NCBI GenBank assembly: GCA_965223305.1
Contig: CBDCWT010000082.1
Coordinates: 1 to 64,000 of the forward strand
Direction: 5' to 3'
From: CBDCWT01 sp965223305
GTDB taxonomy: Bacteria > Planctomycetota > Planctomycetia > Pirellulales > Pirellulaceae
DNA length: 64,000 nt
The translations under genes and the position numbers were made by a program. Shown piece after piece: positions 17,603 through 26,213 of the stretch. The notes below the pieces were generated by a model. That model searched no databases, had not been told where the DNA came from, and worked only from the letters and a program-made list of their open reading frames with translations. Numbering within the stretch: position 1 is the first letter of the stretch; each line of letters opens with the position of its first letter.

Positions 17603-17863
17603 TCAGCCGCCAGCGACGGGGGCAATCAGTACCAATTCCTCCCCGTCAACTAAAGCGCGGTCGTTCAGCTGTGAAATGGTGCCGACATGTTCGCCAGATA
17701 CCGCGACCAGGCAAGTCGACGGCAGCGACTGGTCTCCGGGCAGCCGGTCCGCCAGGATCTGTACGGCCTGAGAGATACTGACTTGCTCTGGAACCTCGAG
17801 CTCAGATGGCAGTTGACTGCTGGTCTGGTAGCTGCGGCCGGTAAACAAGATTCTGATTTTCAT
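17603..17863 (-). CDS. MoaD/ThiS-like ubiquitin-fold sulfur carrier
   Basis: An 86-residue beta-grasp protein. It opens MKIRILFTGRSYQ and closes LVDGEELVLIAPVAGG, with the C-terminal Gly-Gly that is adenylated and loaded with sulfur in MoaD and ThiS or conjugated in ubiquitin-like proteins. Length and ending fit MoaD more than ThiS. It lies 11 bases downstream of an E1-like gene on the same strand and two genes from a canonical ThiF/MoeB. No moaE, thiG, cysteine synthase or JAB protease gene is in the window, so its acceptor is unknown. Confidence 0.8.
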   Translation of the reverse strand: MKIRILFTGRSYQTSSQLPSELEVPEQVSISQAVQILADRLPGDQSLPSTCLVAVSGEHVGTISQLNDRALVDGEELVLIAPVAGG

Positions 17864-17874
17864 GATCGCCACTT

Positions 17875-18642
17875 TCAGGGAAGACCAGCAGCTGCGCATA
17901 CGGGACACTCCGCTACCCGCTGCAGCGTGACTGTGGTGACACGGGCGTGAAAGCCATCGTAGGTCAGCAGTTTACCCCAGAGGGGAGTACCTGTGCCCGA
18001 GAGGATCTTGATCGCCTCCAGCGCGGCGAGCGATCCCGTGGCGGCGGAAATGGCCCCCACCACCGGAAAGAACTCCTCAAAAGGAGGTGCCGTCGGATAG
18101 AGACATGCCAGACAGGCCGTCCGGCCCGGCGCGACCACGATCAACGTTCCGGTCATCCCCCATTGCGCCGCATCGACTAACGGAATCTGCGCGGCGACTG
18201 CCGCCCGATTCAACCGCAGGCGTTCGGTAAAGGTGGGCGGGCTAGAAATGAAAATATCGCACCGCTGTGCGAGCTGGGCGGCCTCCTGATCGTCAGGTTC
18301 GTGGTCCAGGGCTTCGATCTCGACAAAGCGGTTCATCGTCCGTAAGTAGGCGGCAAAGTCCCCCGCTCTCGGTCGACCAACACCCGCCTCCGAACCGAGC
18401 ACTTGCCGGTTCAAGTCCGGCGATATCAGCTCACCACCGTGGGCGATGATCACGCGGCCAACGCCCGCCATGGTCAGCATCAACGCCGCCGGTCCACCCA
18501 TGCCGCCGGCCCGCGTGACGAACGCCGTCGCATTTTTCAGACGCAGCTGCCCTTCCTGAGAGAGTACGCCAGGGCCCATCTGCCGCCGATACCGTTCCTG
18601 TTCGGCCGCAGAGAGCGGACCTTCTGTGGGATGTGTGGGCAC
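17875..18642 (-). CDS. Degenerate E1-like (ThiF/MoeB-fold) protein
   Basis: 255 residues from a GTG at 18642 that has AGGA seven bases upstream. The fold is clear: RYRRQM near the N-terminus, TRAGGMGGPAALML as the nucleotide loop, PDLNRQVL, and CLAC/CPVC zinc cysteines. However, the ATP/Mg-binding positions are changed. The D-x-D loop reads AHGGELI, the Lys after the Gly is Arg (GRPRAG), the DxTDN motif is ISSPPTF, and the Cys loop is EFFPVVG. It may be a non-catalytic partner of the intact ThiF/MoeB two genes upstream. It sits directly before the MoaD-like gene. Confidence 0.7.
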   Translation of the reverse strand: MPTHPTEGPLSAAEQERYRRQMGPGVLSQEGQLRLKNATAFVTRAGGMGGPAALMLTMAGVGRVIIAHGGELISPDLNRQVLGSEAGVGRPRAGDFAAYLRTMNRFVEIEALDHEPDDQEAAQLAQRCDIFISSPPTFTERLRLNRAAVAAQIPLVDAAQWGMTGTLIVVAPGRTACLACLYPTAPPFEEFFPVVGAISAATGSLAALEAIKILSGTGTPLWGKLLTYDGFHARVTTVTLQRVAECPVCAAAGLP

Positions 18643-18706
18643 CGTTTCTTCCTGTCTCTGGATCTGGCTGGATTGTCCGTTTGTGCTGGTAACAAGCAAG
18701 TTCGCA

Positions 18707-19717
18707 TCAACGGTTTCGCCGCGACATATTCACATATGCGTACCCACCGTTGTTTTCCGCAGCCAGCCGCGTCAGAAAGTTCTCCTCGGTTCGCTGTGGA
18801 CCGAATCCAAACTGAATGCAGTGAATCGAGGTCCGCCCTGCTGCACGCCTCGAGATGCTCTTCAGCTGGGCGCTTGTCAGCGCCGGATCGCCACCATCGG
18901 TCAGTAGGAAAATGGCGTCTGGCTTCAGGTAGAGCGCAGCTCTTAGCGCGACCTCGTGCTCGGTTGCGCCAAACGATGCCAAGTTGCTCAGGTGGCCGCG
19001 AATCAACTCCAAGTTGGCTGGCGTGGCCGGCAGCAACTTACGCTCCAACAAGAAGGTGCACTGATGATGGTAGGCAATCACCTGGAAACGGTGGTTCGGC
19101 TGCAGTGTTGCCAGGCTTTGGACCAACTCTTGCTCGGCGGCATCCATCGCGCCTAGCCCCTGACCGCCCATACTCTTCGAACGATCAATCAGAAAAACAA
19201 ACGAACGACCCCGCGCCGCAGCACCGCCGAACAGCCGGACGGACGTCACCGGACCAAGCGCCGCCTGGCGACGTCGCCGCTCTGCTTCCTCTGCCAAGAT
19301 CGCGGACGGGTCGAGGTTCGAAGGTACTCGGCCCGCTGCACCCAACGTTGTTCGCGGTGCCGGCAACAGAGCGGAAGGGTCGATCGCCGCCGCCTCGCGA
19401 TGGCTGGGCAACGCCAGCTCGCGGGGAGTGAGATCGGCGGTCAGCGCTACGGTCGGCAAAGTGTCCACCGCGGGCTCAGCAGCCTCAGCCGGCGCATCGG
19501 CGGAGGCTGCCTGCGAATCGCTCGGTGGGGGCGTTGTCGTAGCGGGTCGCTCCGTCAGAACAATCGAGACAGGCCGCTCAGCGACCGCCAGCATGACCGA
19601 TCCGCCCGGCCGGTAGCATACCGCTAGGAGAATCAGACACACGGTGTGAAAGATCGCCGATAGCAGCCACGCCGGCACGGGCCACCGCGCAGGAAGATGG
19701 ATAGGAACTCGCTCCAT
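18707..19717 (-). CDS. Membrane-anchored VWA-domain protein
   Basis: 336 residues. A hydrophobic segment at 14-36 (PAWLLSAIFHTVCLILLAVC) is a membrane anchor. A Pro/Ala/Thr-rich linker follows, then a von Willebrand A domain from about 170 with a full MIDAS start, FVFLIDRSKSM (D-x-S-x-S, 178-182), and the later Thr/Asp pair (SFGATEHEVALR; IFLLTDGGDP). VWA domains bind a partner through a metal ion. It lies between the two E1-like genes in one run of minus-strand genes, with gaps of 29 and 64 bases. The partner is unknown. Confidence 0.8.
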   Translation of the reverse strand: MERVPIHLPARWPVPAWLLSAIFHTVCLILLAVCYRPGGSVMLAVAERPVSIVLTERPATTTPPPSDSQAASADAPAEAAEPAVDTLPTVALTADLTPRELALPSHREAAAIDPSALLPAPRTTLGAAGRVPSNLDPSAILAEEAERRRRQAALGPVTSVRLFGGAAARGRSFVFLIDRSKSMGGQGLGAMDAAEQELVQSLATLQPNHRFQVIAYHHQCTFLLERKLLPATPANLELIRGHLSNLASFGATEHEVALRAALYLKPDAIFLLTDGGDPALTSAQLKSISRRAAGRTSIHCIQFGFGPQRTEENFLTRLAAENNGGYAYVNMSRRNR

Positions 19718-19746
19718 GGGCTCATTATAACTCGGAGATCACCCCC

Positions 19747-20787
19747 TCAGTTTCCCACATACTTGGCATAAACCGTCTTGGCTAGCGCCATGTCGTCCGT
19801 CCCACCAATGATCGCTCGACCATCCGGAAAAACGGTGATCACAAACTCGTCAATGTGCGCGCGCAGCAAGAATCGGTTCTGCGTAACGCGACCAACACTT
19901 GCGAGCTTGCTGGCAAGGTGGTCGAGCGACAAAGCTGGGCGATCCGGAAAACTCAGCTGCACAGCGTTGCGTCCGCAAAGCACGGCCGTGTGGCTTCCCC
20001 GCTGACCATCCAGCCAAGGGAACTCGCGACCGTTACAAGCAGGGCAATCGACCGAGTCCCGCAACGCATCCAATTTCACTTGACGGATCTGGTTGTCCCA
20101 GAGTTCAAAAATCGTCAGCACACGGCTCACCGCGGCTGCGTTGCCGCTCAGAATCTTTATCGCCTCACAGGCTTCGATCGAAGCAACGACGTTAATAATC
20201 GCCGCTAGGATGCCTGCCGTGTCGCAAGTTGGGGTCGTGCCCGGGGGCGGCGTCTCCGGCATCAGACAGCGCAAACACGGCGTCTCGCCCGGCAAGACGG
20301 TCATGGTCTGGCCCTCCGCGCCGATGCAGCCGCCGTAGATCCAGGGCAGGCCAAACCGGTGTGCCGCGTCATTCAGCAAGAATCGTGTTTCGAAATTGTC
20401 GGTCCCGTCTAGAATGAGGTTCGCGCCATCCAGTAGCTTGCCGATGTTGGTGTGATCCACATCGGCAACCACCGCCTCGACCTCGATCTCCGAGTTGATC
20501 CGCTGTAGCCGGGCCTGGGCTGCGACGGCTTTCGGCAAACCGGCGGCCACGTCATCCTCGTCGTACAGCACCTGCCGCTGCAAATTGTTCAGCTCGAGAA
20601 AGTCCCGATCTACAATCCGCAGGTGACCGACGCCAGCACGTGCCAGCGTATTTGCCAGCACTGAACCCAAAGCGCCACAACCGCAAATCAAAACGCAGCT
20701 GTCTAGCAATCGCCGCTGGCCCTCTTCACCCAGCGGCGGATAGCGCATCTGTCGAACGTAGCGGTCGAGGTTCTGAGTCTGTTCCAT
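19747..20787 (-). CDS. ThiF/MoeB-type adenylyltransferase
   Basis: 346 residues with every E1-like feature: RYVRQ (9-13), ICGCGALGSVLAN nucleotide loop, NNLQRQ (Arg71), Lys86 in GLPKAVAA, Asp130 in LDGTDNF, zinc cysteines 171/174 and 248/251, and Cys188 in PTCDTAG. A C-terminal extension (about 262-346, beginning SHTAVLCGRNAVQLSF) resembles the one in Bacillus ThiF/MoeB. It adenylates the C-terminal Gly of a ThiS- or MoaD-type carrier. The nearest carrier is the MoaD-like gene at 17603. Start ATG at 20787. Confidence 0.85.
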   Translation of the reverse strand: MEQTQNLDRYVRQMRYPPLGEEGQRRLLDSCVLICGCGALGSVLANTLARAGVGHLRIVDRDFLELNNLQRQVLYDEDDVAAGLPKAVAAQARLQRINSEIEVEAVVADVDHTNIGKLLDGANLILDGTDNFETRFLLNDAAHRFGLPWIYGGCIGAEGQTMTVLPGETPCLRCLMPETPPPGTTPTCDTAGILAAIINVVASIEACEAIKILSGNAAAVSRVLTIFELWDNQIRQVKLDALRDSVDCPACNGREFPWLDGQRGSHTAVLCGRNAVQLSFPDRPALSLDHLASKLASVGRVTQNRFLLRAHIDEFVITVFPDGRAIIGGTDDMALAKTVYAKYVGN

Positions 20788-20801
20788 GCCGGCTCTTCGG
20801 G

Positions 20802-21764
20802 TTACTGGTTGATTATAAAGTAGCCGGCGAAATCACCCAATCGCGCCAGGTCTCGCTGCAACTGGTCGCACTGCAGGCGAACCTCGCCGGGCGATAGCCG
20901 CCCGCGAACTGCCCTCATCGCCACAATGGGCATCGTCGGCAACTCGCCCAGCTCTCGGCCCTCCAGGAAATCGGATTCGCAAAACACCAAATCGGCCCAC
21001 GGCGCCGGGCTGAGCGTCCCGGCTAAGCTCAACCGCTGCCCCAGTAGCATGTTGCCCGCCGCGTTCCGCAAGGTCCGTTCTTGATGCACGTTGTCTGGAA
21101 CCACCGCGGCCACGACGGCCGGTGACCGAGCAAGTCGCCGCAGCAGACGGACGAGGTCGCCTGGATCGCCCTCCAGGTACGCGACGACGGGTAAGCCTTC
21201 GCGCGCCGCCTCGACGCAGAGTTCACTCGATGGAGTGTCGGCCAACACGACCAACCGCTGAGCGCACCACTCGGCTAACTCGCCAGAAACCAACGACACA
21301 GCACCACCCCGTAACACGCAGCGGCGGTTTTCCCAGCGCAAGTGAGTTCCCTGCTGGCCGAAGAACCGGAAGCCGATCTCCCACTCGGCTGTGAACAAAC
21401 TCGAACCGCTCTCCAACACCTCAACATGCAAGTCATAAAGCGCCGGCAGGTCGGGCGTCCAGTAGCACGGCTCCGACACGACGACTCGGCCCAGCAGACT
21501 GGGACCGACGCCGCAGTCGTCCAACCTAGCGGTCGCCGGCAGCGTCTTGGCAACTCGGGACACCGGACCGCGCAGCGTGCCCGATAAGGACCAGCGTTCA
21601 CCACCCGGAAGTTCCGGCACGCGCACATACAGCTGCGCCTCCAGTGGAGAGAGGCGACCGCAAAAAACCTCGAGGCTCCGCGCCAGCAGCCACTCCTGTC
21701 CGTCTTGATCGTCGACTTTTGAAATTGGAGATCGGAGAGTAGAAGTGAAGGTGGAAAGTCCCAA
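20802..21764 (-). CDS. GH2-like fold protein without a full catalytic barrel
   Basis: About 320 residues. SEPCYWTPDLPALYDLHVEV and WEIGFRFFGQQGTHLRWEN correspond to the beta-sandwich and start-of-barrel segments of glycoside hydrolase family 2. The remaining 150 residues show only a degraded barrel (LPVVAYLEGDPGDLVRLL, ADLVFCES) and no acid/base Glu that I can place. The start is uncertain: the frame opens at a TTG (21764). It ends 14 bases before the ThiF/MoeB gene, so it is probably co-transcribed with it. It may be a binding rather than a hydrolytic protein. Confidence 0.55.
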   Translation of the reverse strand: MGLSTFTSTLRSPISKVDDQDGQEWLLARSLEVFCGRLSPLEAQLYVRVPELPGGERWSLSGTLRGPVSRVAKTLPATARLDDCGVGPSLLGRVVVSEPCYWTPDLPALYDLHVEVLESGSSLFTAEWEIGFRFFGQQGTHLRWENRRCVLRGGAVSLVSGELAEWCAQRLVVLADTPSSELCVEAAREGLPVVAYLEGDPGDLVRLLRRLARSPAVVAAVVPDNVHQERTLRNAAGNMLLGQRLSLAGTLSPAPWADLVFCESDFLEGRELGELPTMPIVAMRAVRGRLSPGEVRLQCDQLQRDLARLGDFAGYFIINQ

Positions 21765-21812
21765 GGTGAAAAGGCAGTGTACCGTTGCCGGTCGACCAAC
21801 GAGCGGCGGCGA

Positions 21813-24674
21813 CTAGGCTGATTGCTCGTGCTGCGGTTGGCCCAAAGCGTCCGCCAGGAAGCTGCCCGTCGTCGACTCCGGGCAGCGGGCGACCTTCTCG
21901 GGCGTGCCCTGAACAACCACCCGGCCACCCTCTTCTGCAGCACCCGGCCCCAGATCGATGATATAGTCGGCGGCCTTCATCAATTGCAAGTTGTGCTCAA
22001 CAACAATCATCGAATGGCCGGCGTTCAATAACGCATCAAAGCAATCTAGCAGCTGCACAACATCCGAATAGTGGAGCCCCGTGGTGGGTTCGTCCATCAC
22101 AAACAACGTCCGGTGACGGCGTGCCGTCGTGATGTAAGCAGCCAGCTTCAGCCGCTGAGCTTCGCCGGCCGAGAGAGTGTTGGCCGGTTGTCCCAGTCGT
22201 AGGTAGTCGAGCCCCACATCGATCAGCCGACGTAGACGTTCTTGTACTTTGGCTTGCCCGCGGAAAAAGGAAAACGCCTCGCGCACGGTCATTTCCAACA
22301 CATCCGCTATGTTTCGGCCTCGATAGGTCACCTCGAGAATCTCGTCCCGATAACGTGTACCACGACACTCGTCACACCGCATATAGACATCGGCCAGGAA
22401 CTGCATGTCGATTTCGACGTGGCCGTCGCCTTTGCAAACCGGACACCGTCCCCCATCGACGTTAAAGCTAAAGTGCCCGCCTGTGTAGTTGTGTGTCCGC
22501 GCCTCGATCGTATCTGCAAAGACAGCGCGGATTTGGTCGAAGGCCTTGACGTAAGTAACCGGATTCGATCGCGGCGACCTCCCGATCGGACTTTGATCGA
22601 TCAAGATGACGTCATCGATCTGCCCGTCTCCGTAAACATCGTCGTACGGCAGAGGCTTGGGCGCATCCTTGCGTTTGCGGTGGCACAAAGCAGCATAGAG
22701 TGTGTCTTGAACGAGCGTGCTCTTGCCGGCGCCGCTGACACCCGTTACCAGGCACAACACTCCCAAGGGAAACTCCACCGTCTCCTGCTGCAGGTTGTTA
22801 CCACAGGCACCGGCCAAACGAATCCAGCCGCGGTTCGGGGCTCGCCTGCGCTGAGGGGCAGATACGCCGCGGCGGCCCGCCAGATAGTCACCAGTCGTGC
22901 TGCCCGTGGTGGTCAACATCTTGGCAAACGAACCCGTGTAGACGACCTTTCCCCCGCATTCACCCGCACCAGGGCCGATCTCCACGATGTGATCGGCCGC
23001 TCTCAACATCGCCTCTTCGTGCTCGACCACCACCACCGTGTTGCCCCGGTCGCGCAGCGCCTCGATCGCCTTGATCAGCCGATCTACGTCGCACGGATGG
23101 AGACCCACCGAGGGCTCGTCCAACACGTACAGCATGTTGACGAGGCTGGACCCCAGCGCCGAAGTGAGGCTGACCCGCTGCGCCTCGCCCCCGCTTAAGG
23201 ATCGCAGCGGACGGTCAAGCGTGAGATAGCCGAGCCCCACTGACTCGAGAAAACAGAGCCGTTGCCTGACCTGCTCGAGCATGACCTGACCAACCGATCG
23301 TTCCCAGTCACTCAAGTCGAATTCGCTCACCAGCCGCAACGTGTCACGAATCTTGCCCCGTGATAGATCGGCAATTGACATGCCGGCGATCTGTGTTGCC
23401 AACGCTTCCGGTTTAAGCCGGGCACCCTGGCAGGTCGCGCACTCCCGATAAGTCCGCCAGCGGCTGAGAAACACCCGCACATGCATTTTGTACTTGCGTT
23501 TCTCCAATGCAGCGAAGAATCCTGACAACCCCGCGAAACCACGCTCCGGCACGCCATCGTGGATCAGTCGTCGGTGGTGGTCAGTGAGCGTCTCGAAAGG
23601 GACGTCGACCGGCAGATCGTAGTCGGGCGCCAGCTCGAGCAAGCTCTTTAGTTCGTGTTCATATGCGGCGGTCCTCCACGGCGCAATCGCACCTTCCTTG
23701 AGGCTCTTCTGCGGCTCAGGCACGACAAGGTCCATGTCGGTGTCGACGACGTTGCCGAAGCCCTCGCAATCCGGACAGGCGCCCAACGGGCTGTTGTAGC
23801 TGAACAGCCGCGGATCCAGCGCGGAATACTCGAGCGAACAGTCGACACAAGTCATGGCGGTGTGGAAGGCGTACTGGTGCCAGTTCCGCTCATCGACCAC
23901 GCGGGTCTTCCCCGGCTCGTCCAGCGGTTCCGCCGTCAGCGCGAAACAACCGCCGCTCCCCTTGGCAAACGCGGTCTCCAACGAGTCGGCAGTGCGATCG
24001 AAGGCTGTATCTCCGGCGATCAGCCTGTCGACGACTGCCAGCACTTCGACCGGCCAGCTGATCGGCTCGACCACCGTCGTCGTCTCGGCCAATGAAAAGG
24101 TGCGGTCCTCGACGATCGCCCGCACGAATCCGTCTTGTCGCAGCTCGTCAAGCAACAGCTGCAGCCCGGCAGCGTCTTCCGCCGAACGGGAGAACGCCAA
24201 CAGAAATCGGCTACCATCCGGCAGCGCCTGCAGTCGGCGGCTGGCCGTTGCTGCGGAATCGCGACGAACTTCTCGACCGCAGCCATAGCAATAGACGCGA
24301 CCAATCTTGGCAAACAACAACCGAAAATAGTCGTCGATCTCGGTTGCCCCGCCGACCGTCGCTCGGCTCGACCGAGCGTGGTCCTTGTGCGTCACCGCAA
24401 TGGCTGGTGGGATCCCGTCGATATGCTCGGCGTCCGGTTTGTCCAACCGCTCGAGGAATTGGCGGGTGTGAGCAGAAAAACTCTCGATGTAACGGCGCTG
24501 CCCCTCGGCGAACAACGTATCCAAAGCCAGGCTGGTCTTTCCGCTGCCGCTGATCCCGCAGAACGCGATTAAGCGGCGATGCGGCAAATCAAGGTCGACC
24601 GAACGCAAGTTGTGAACTCGAACGCCACGCAGTTGAATGTGCTGGGAGCCCAAGACGTTCTCCTCGTCGGCCAA
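21813..24674 (-). CDS. uvrA: Excinuclease ABC subunit A
   Basis: 953 residues, full length for UvrA. It has two ABC ATPase halves: Walker A GISGSGKTS near residue 40 and GVSGAGKST near 635, signatures LSGGEAQR and LSAGEAQR, and Walker B LYVLDEPSVGLH and LFVMDEPTTGLH. Zinc modules are CVDC...CPDC (about 280-305) and CPVC...CDEC (about 740-765). It scans DNA for bulky lesions with UvrB. The only start I see is TTG at 24674; an in-frame stop lies about 100 bases upstream with no ATG or GTG between. The second signature has Ala for the usual Gly. It heads the minus-strand gene run. Confidence 0.95.
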   Translation of the reverse strand: MADEENVLGSQHIQLRGVRVHNLRSVDLDLPHRRLIAFCGISGSGKTSLALDTLFAEGQRRYIESFSAHTRQFLERLDKPDAEHIDGIPPAIAVTHKDHARSSRATVGGATEIDDYFRLLFAKIGRVYCYGCGREVRRDSAATASRRLQALPDGSRFLLAFSRSAEDAAGLQLLLDELRQDGFVRAIVEDRTFSLAETTTVVEPISWPVEVLAVVDRLIAGDTAFDRTADSLETAFAKGSGGCFALTAEPLDEPGKTRVVDERNWHQYAFHTAMTCVDCSLEYSALDPRLFSYNSPLGACPDCEGFGNVVDTDMDLVVPEPQKSLKEGAIAPWRTAAYEHELKSLLELAPDYDLPVDVPFETLTDHHRRLIHDGVPERGFAGLSGFFAALEKRKYKMHVRVFLSRWRTYRECATCQGARLKPEALATQIAGMSIADLSRGKIRDTLRLVSEFDLSDWERSVGQVMLEQVRQRLCFLESVGLGYLTLDRPLRSLSGGEAQRVSLTSALGSSLVNMLYVLDEPSVGLHPCDVDRLIKAIEALRDRGNTVVVVEHEEAMLRAADHIVEIGPGAGECGGKVVYTGSFAKMLTTTGSTTGDYLAGRRGVSAPQRRRAPNRGWIRLAGACGNNLQQETVEFPLGVLCLVTGVSGAGKSTLVQDTLYAALCHRKRKDAPKPLPYDDVYGDGQIDDVILIDQSPIGRSPRSNPVTYVKAFDQIRAVFADTIEARTHNYTGGHFSFNVDGGRCPVCKGDGHVEIDMQFLADVYMRCDECRGTRYRDEILEVTYRGRNIADVLEMTVREAFSFFRGQAKVQERLRRLIDVGLDYLRLGQPANTLSAGEAQRLKLAAYITTARRHRTLFVMDEPTTGLHYSDVVQLLDCFDALLNAGHSMIVVEHNLQLMKAADYIIDLGPGAAEEGGRVVVQGTPEKVARCPESTTGSFLADALGQPQHEQSA

Positions 24675-24852
24675 ACCGGGGGTCTTCGCTCGGCAGAATT
24701 CCTCATCGTAACCCCCGAGACAGAGGTTGGCCAGCCAAGAGCGACGGGCCGCTGCTGGAAGTATAACGCACGGTCATCGCCATGAACGACTGGCTCGGTG
24801 TCCGGCTCCCAATTGGAAATCCGGAACCCGAAGCGTCAGTCTTGATTCGGCC

Positions 24853-24981
24853 CAATCGTAACCCGACGCGTAAGTTTTGTTGTTGCGCATTTCGCCTCAA
24901 TCGTAACCCGAAGCGTAAGCGAGGGAGTTACTTGCGTTGGTACACCAACTCTCCCTCGCTGACGCTTCGGGTTACGAAAAA
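24853..24981. repeat. Planctomycetal GTAACCCGAAGCG hairpin repeats
   Basis: One degenerate unit (CGTAACCCGACGCGTAAG) is followed by a hairpin. The left arm is CGTAACCCGAAGCGTAAGCG followed by AGGGAG (24903-24928); the right arm is CTCCCTCGCTGACGCTTCGG then GTTACG (24951-24976). The same family lies at 40362-40565. It fills most of the 357 bases between the uvrA start and the end of the methyltransferase gene. No gene is seen there. Confidence 0.75.
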
Positions 24982-25031
24982 CGCGACAGATTCGACACCT
25001 TTGTCCCAGCAAGAGACCGAAAAACGCAACT

Positions 25032-26102
25032 TCAAGACTTGCGGCGCAGCGGTCGACGTGCCGCGCGGCTGCGCAGTGCGGCGATGCAGAACTCGCGGCG
25101 GTTGTATGCCAGTTGTCGCGACCTTACGTACCCGTAGCCCCAGGATCGAACCCGCGCCAAATAGACTGGAATCGCGCCGGCCAACTCCCACTCATGCAGT
25201 TTCAGAGTTAGCAACAGGCCGCGAATTTGTACAGCATCGTGAGTGACGATCGCCTCCACGTCGTCCAACGACGACGACGGCGTAATGTTGGCATCGACAC
25301 ACAGCCAGCGGACTTGACGAAATTCACGACGTTTCATCTCGGCGGCCCGCTTGCGAACGTGAGTAAACCGGGGATGCTCGAACAACCGCTCATCGACCTC
25401 GGCCGGATCGATCCCCAGCACCGAGGCGCCGCGAACCAGCAACGCTTGGGCTGCGCCGCCCGGGGCTGTGCCGATCTCAGCACACAGGTCACCACGGCGC
25501 AGCGGCAGGCCCGACCAACGAAGTGCCTCTTCCATCTTGTAGAAAGCGCGGCTGATCGGCTCGGCGGTCCACTTCGCTCGATGGACGCCCCCTGGCCAGC
25601 GGGAAGGCGGCGCGCCAGCAGTGTGAAAGCCAAACCACCACTCGCCCGGCTCAACCAATACACAGTCTAAAATGGTCTGACCCACCGCCGCCCGCTCGTT
25701 GATCGGCCACGCCGATGCGCCCGCTGGGCGAGCCTGTACGATCAACTTGCCCATCTCTTCGGCCAATAGCGTAGGACCCGGCTCAAATCCGCCAGTACCC
25801 GGCAACGTCCGATCGCGCTCCCAAATGTGAAGGTGATCAAACGATTGGCCGGCGGTGAGCTCGCGGGCGCTGGCCGCCAACTGCTCCGCGGTCGTCCCCG
25901 CGACCTTCCCTAATGAGAAACCGTAGGTCCGGGCGAAGGTCGACTTGAGATCGAATTCGCCGCGAACATCCGGAGGGACTCGAAACGTCACGAATCCAGG
26001 GCGCGAATACGAAAAGCGAAACTGGGGCCACGTCGCCTGCACTTCGGCTTTGAGCGCCGCTTCGGCTCCCGCCTGGCAGACCACGAACAGGAACCGATTC
26101 AT
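25032..26102 (-). CDS. RlmM-like 2'-O-ribose rRNA methyltransferase
   Basis: 356 residues from ATG at 26102 (MNRFLFVVCQAGAEAALKAE). The N-terminal half is a THUMP-like domain (RPGFVTFRVPPDV). The C-terminal half is an FtsJ-type Rossmann domain with the SAM loop CAEIGTAPGGAAQALL, then LGIDPAEV, a Lys in the KRRE/WLCVDAN region and LLTLKLHEWE holding the last catalytic Lys. This layout is that of RlmM, which methylates 23S rRNA C2498, but target identity here is inferred. The open frame upstream to 26180 has no family pattern. The C-terminus is very basic (RSRAARRPLRRKS). Confidence 0.75.
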   Translation of the reverse strand: MNRFLFVVCQAGAEAALKAEVQATWPQFRFSYSRPGFVTFRVPPDVRGEFDLKSTFARTYGFSLGKVAGTTAEQLAASARELTAGQSFDHLHIWERDRTLPGTGGFEPGPTLLAEEMGKLIVQARPAGASAWPINERAAVGQTILDCVLVEPGEWWFGFHTAGAPPSRWPGGVHRAKWTAEPISRAFYKMEEALRWSGLPLRRGDLCAEIGTAPGGAAQALLVRGASVLGIDPAEVDERLFEHPRFTHVRKRAAEMKRREFRQVRWLCVDANITPSSSLDDVEAIVTHDAVQIRGLLLTLKLHEWELAGAIPVYLARVRSWGYGYVRSRQLAYNRREFCIAALRSRAARRPLRRKS

Positions 26103-26213
26103 AGGGCTCTTTAAACTCGAATGGCTCACGAGCACTCGGCCGCAGGCGGTTGAGTCATCTGCGGCCCGACGAAATCCCACATCTCGACGCCAGTAGGTCG
26201 CACCGCCCTCGGC

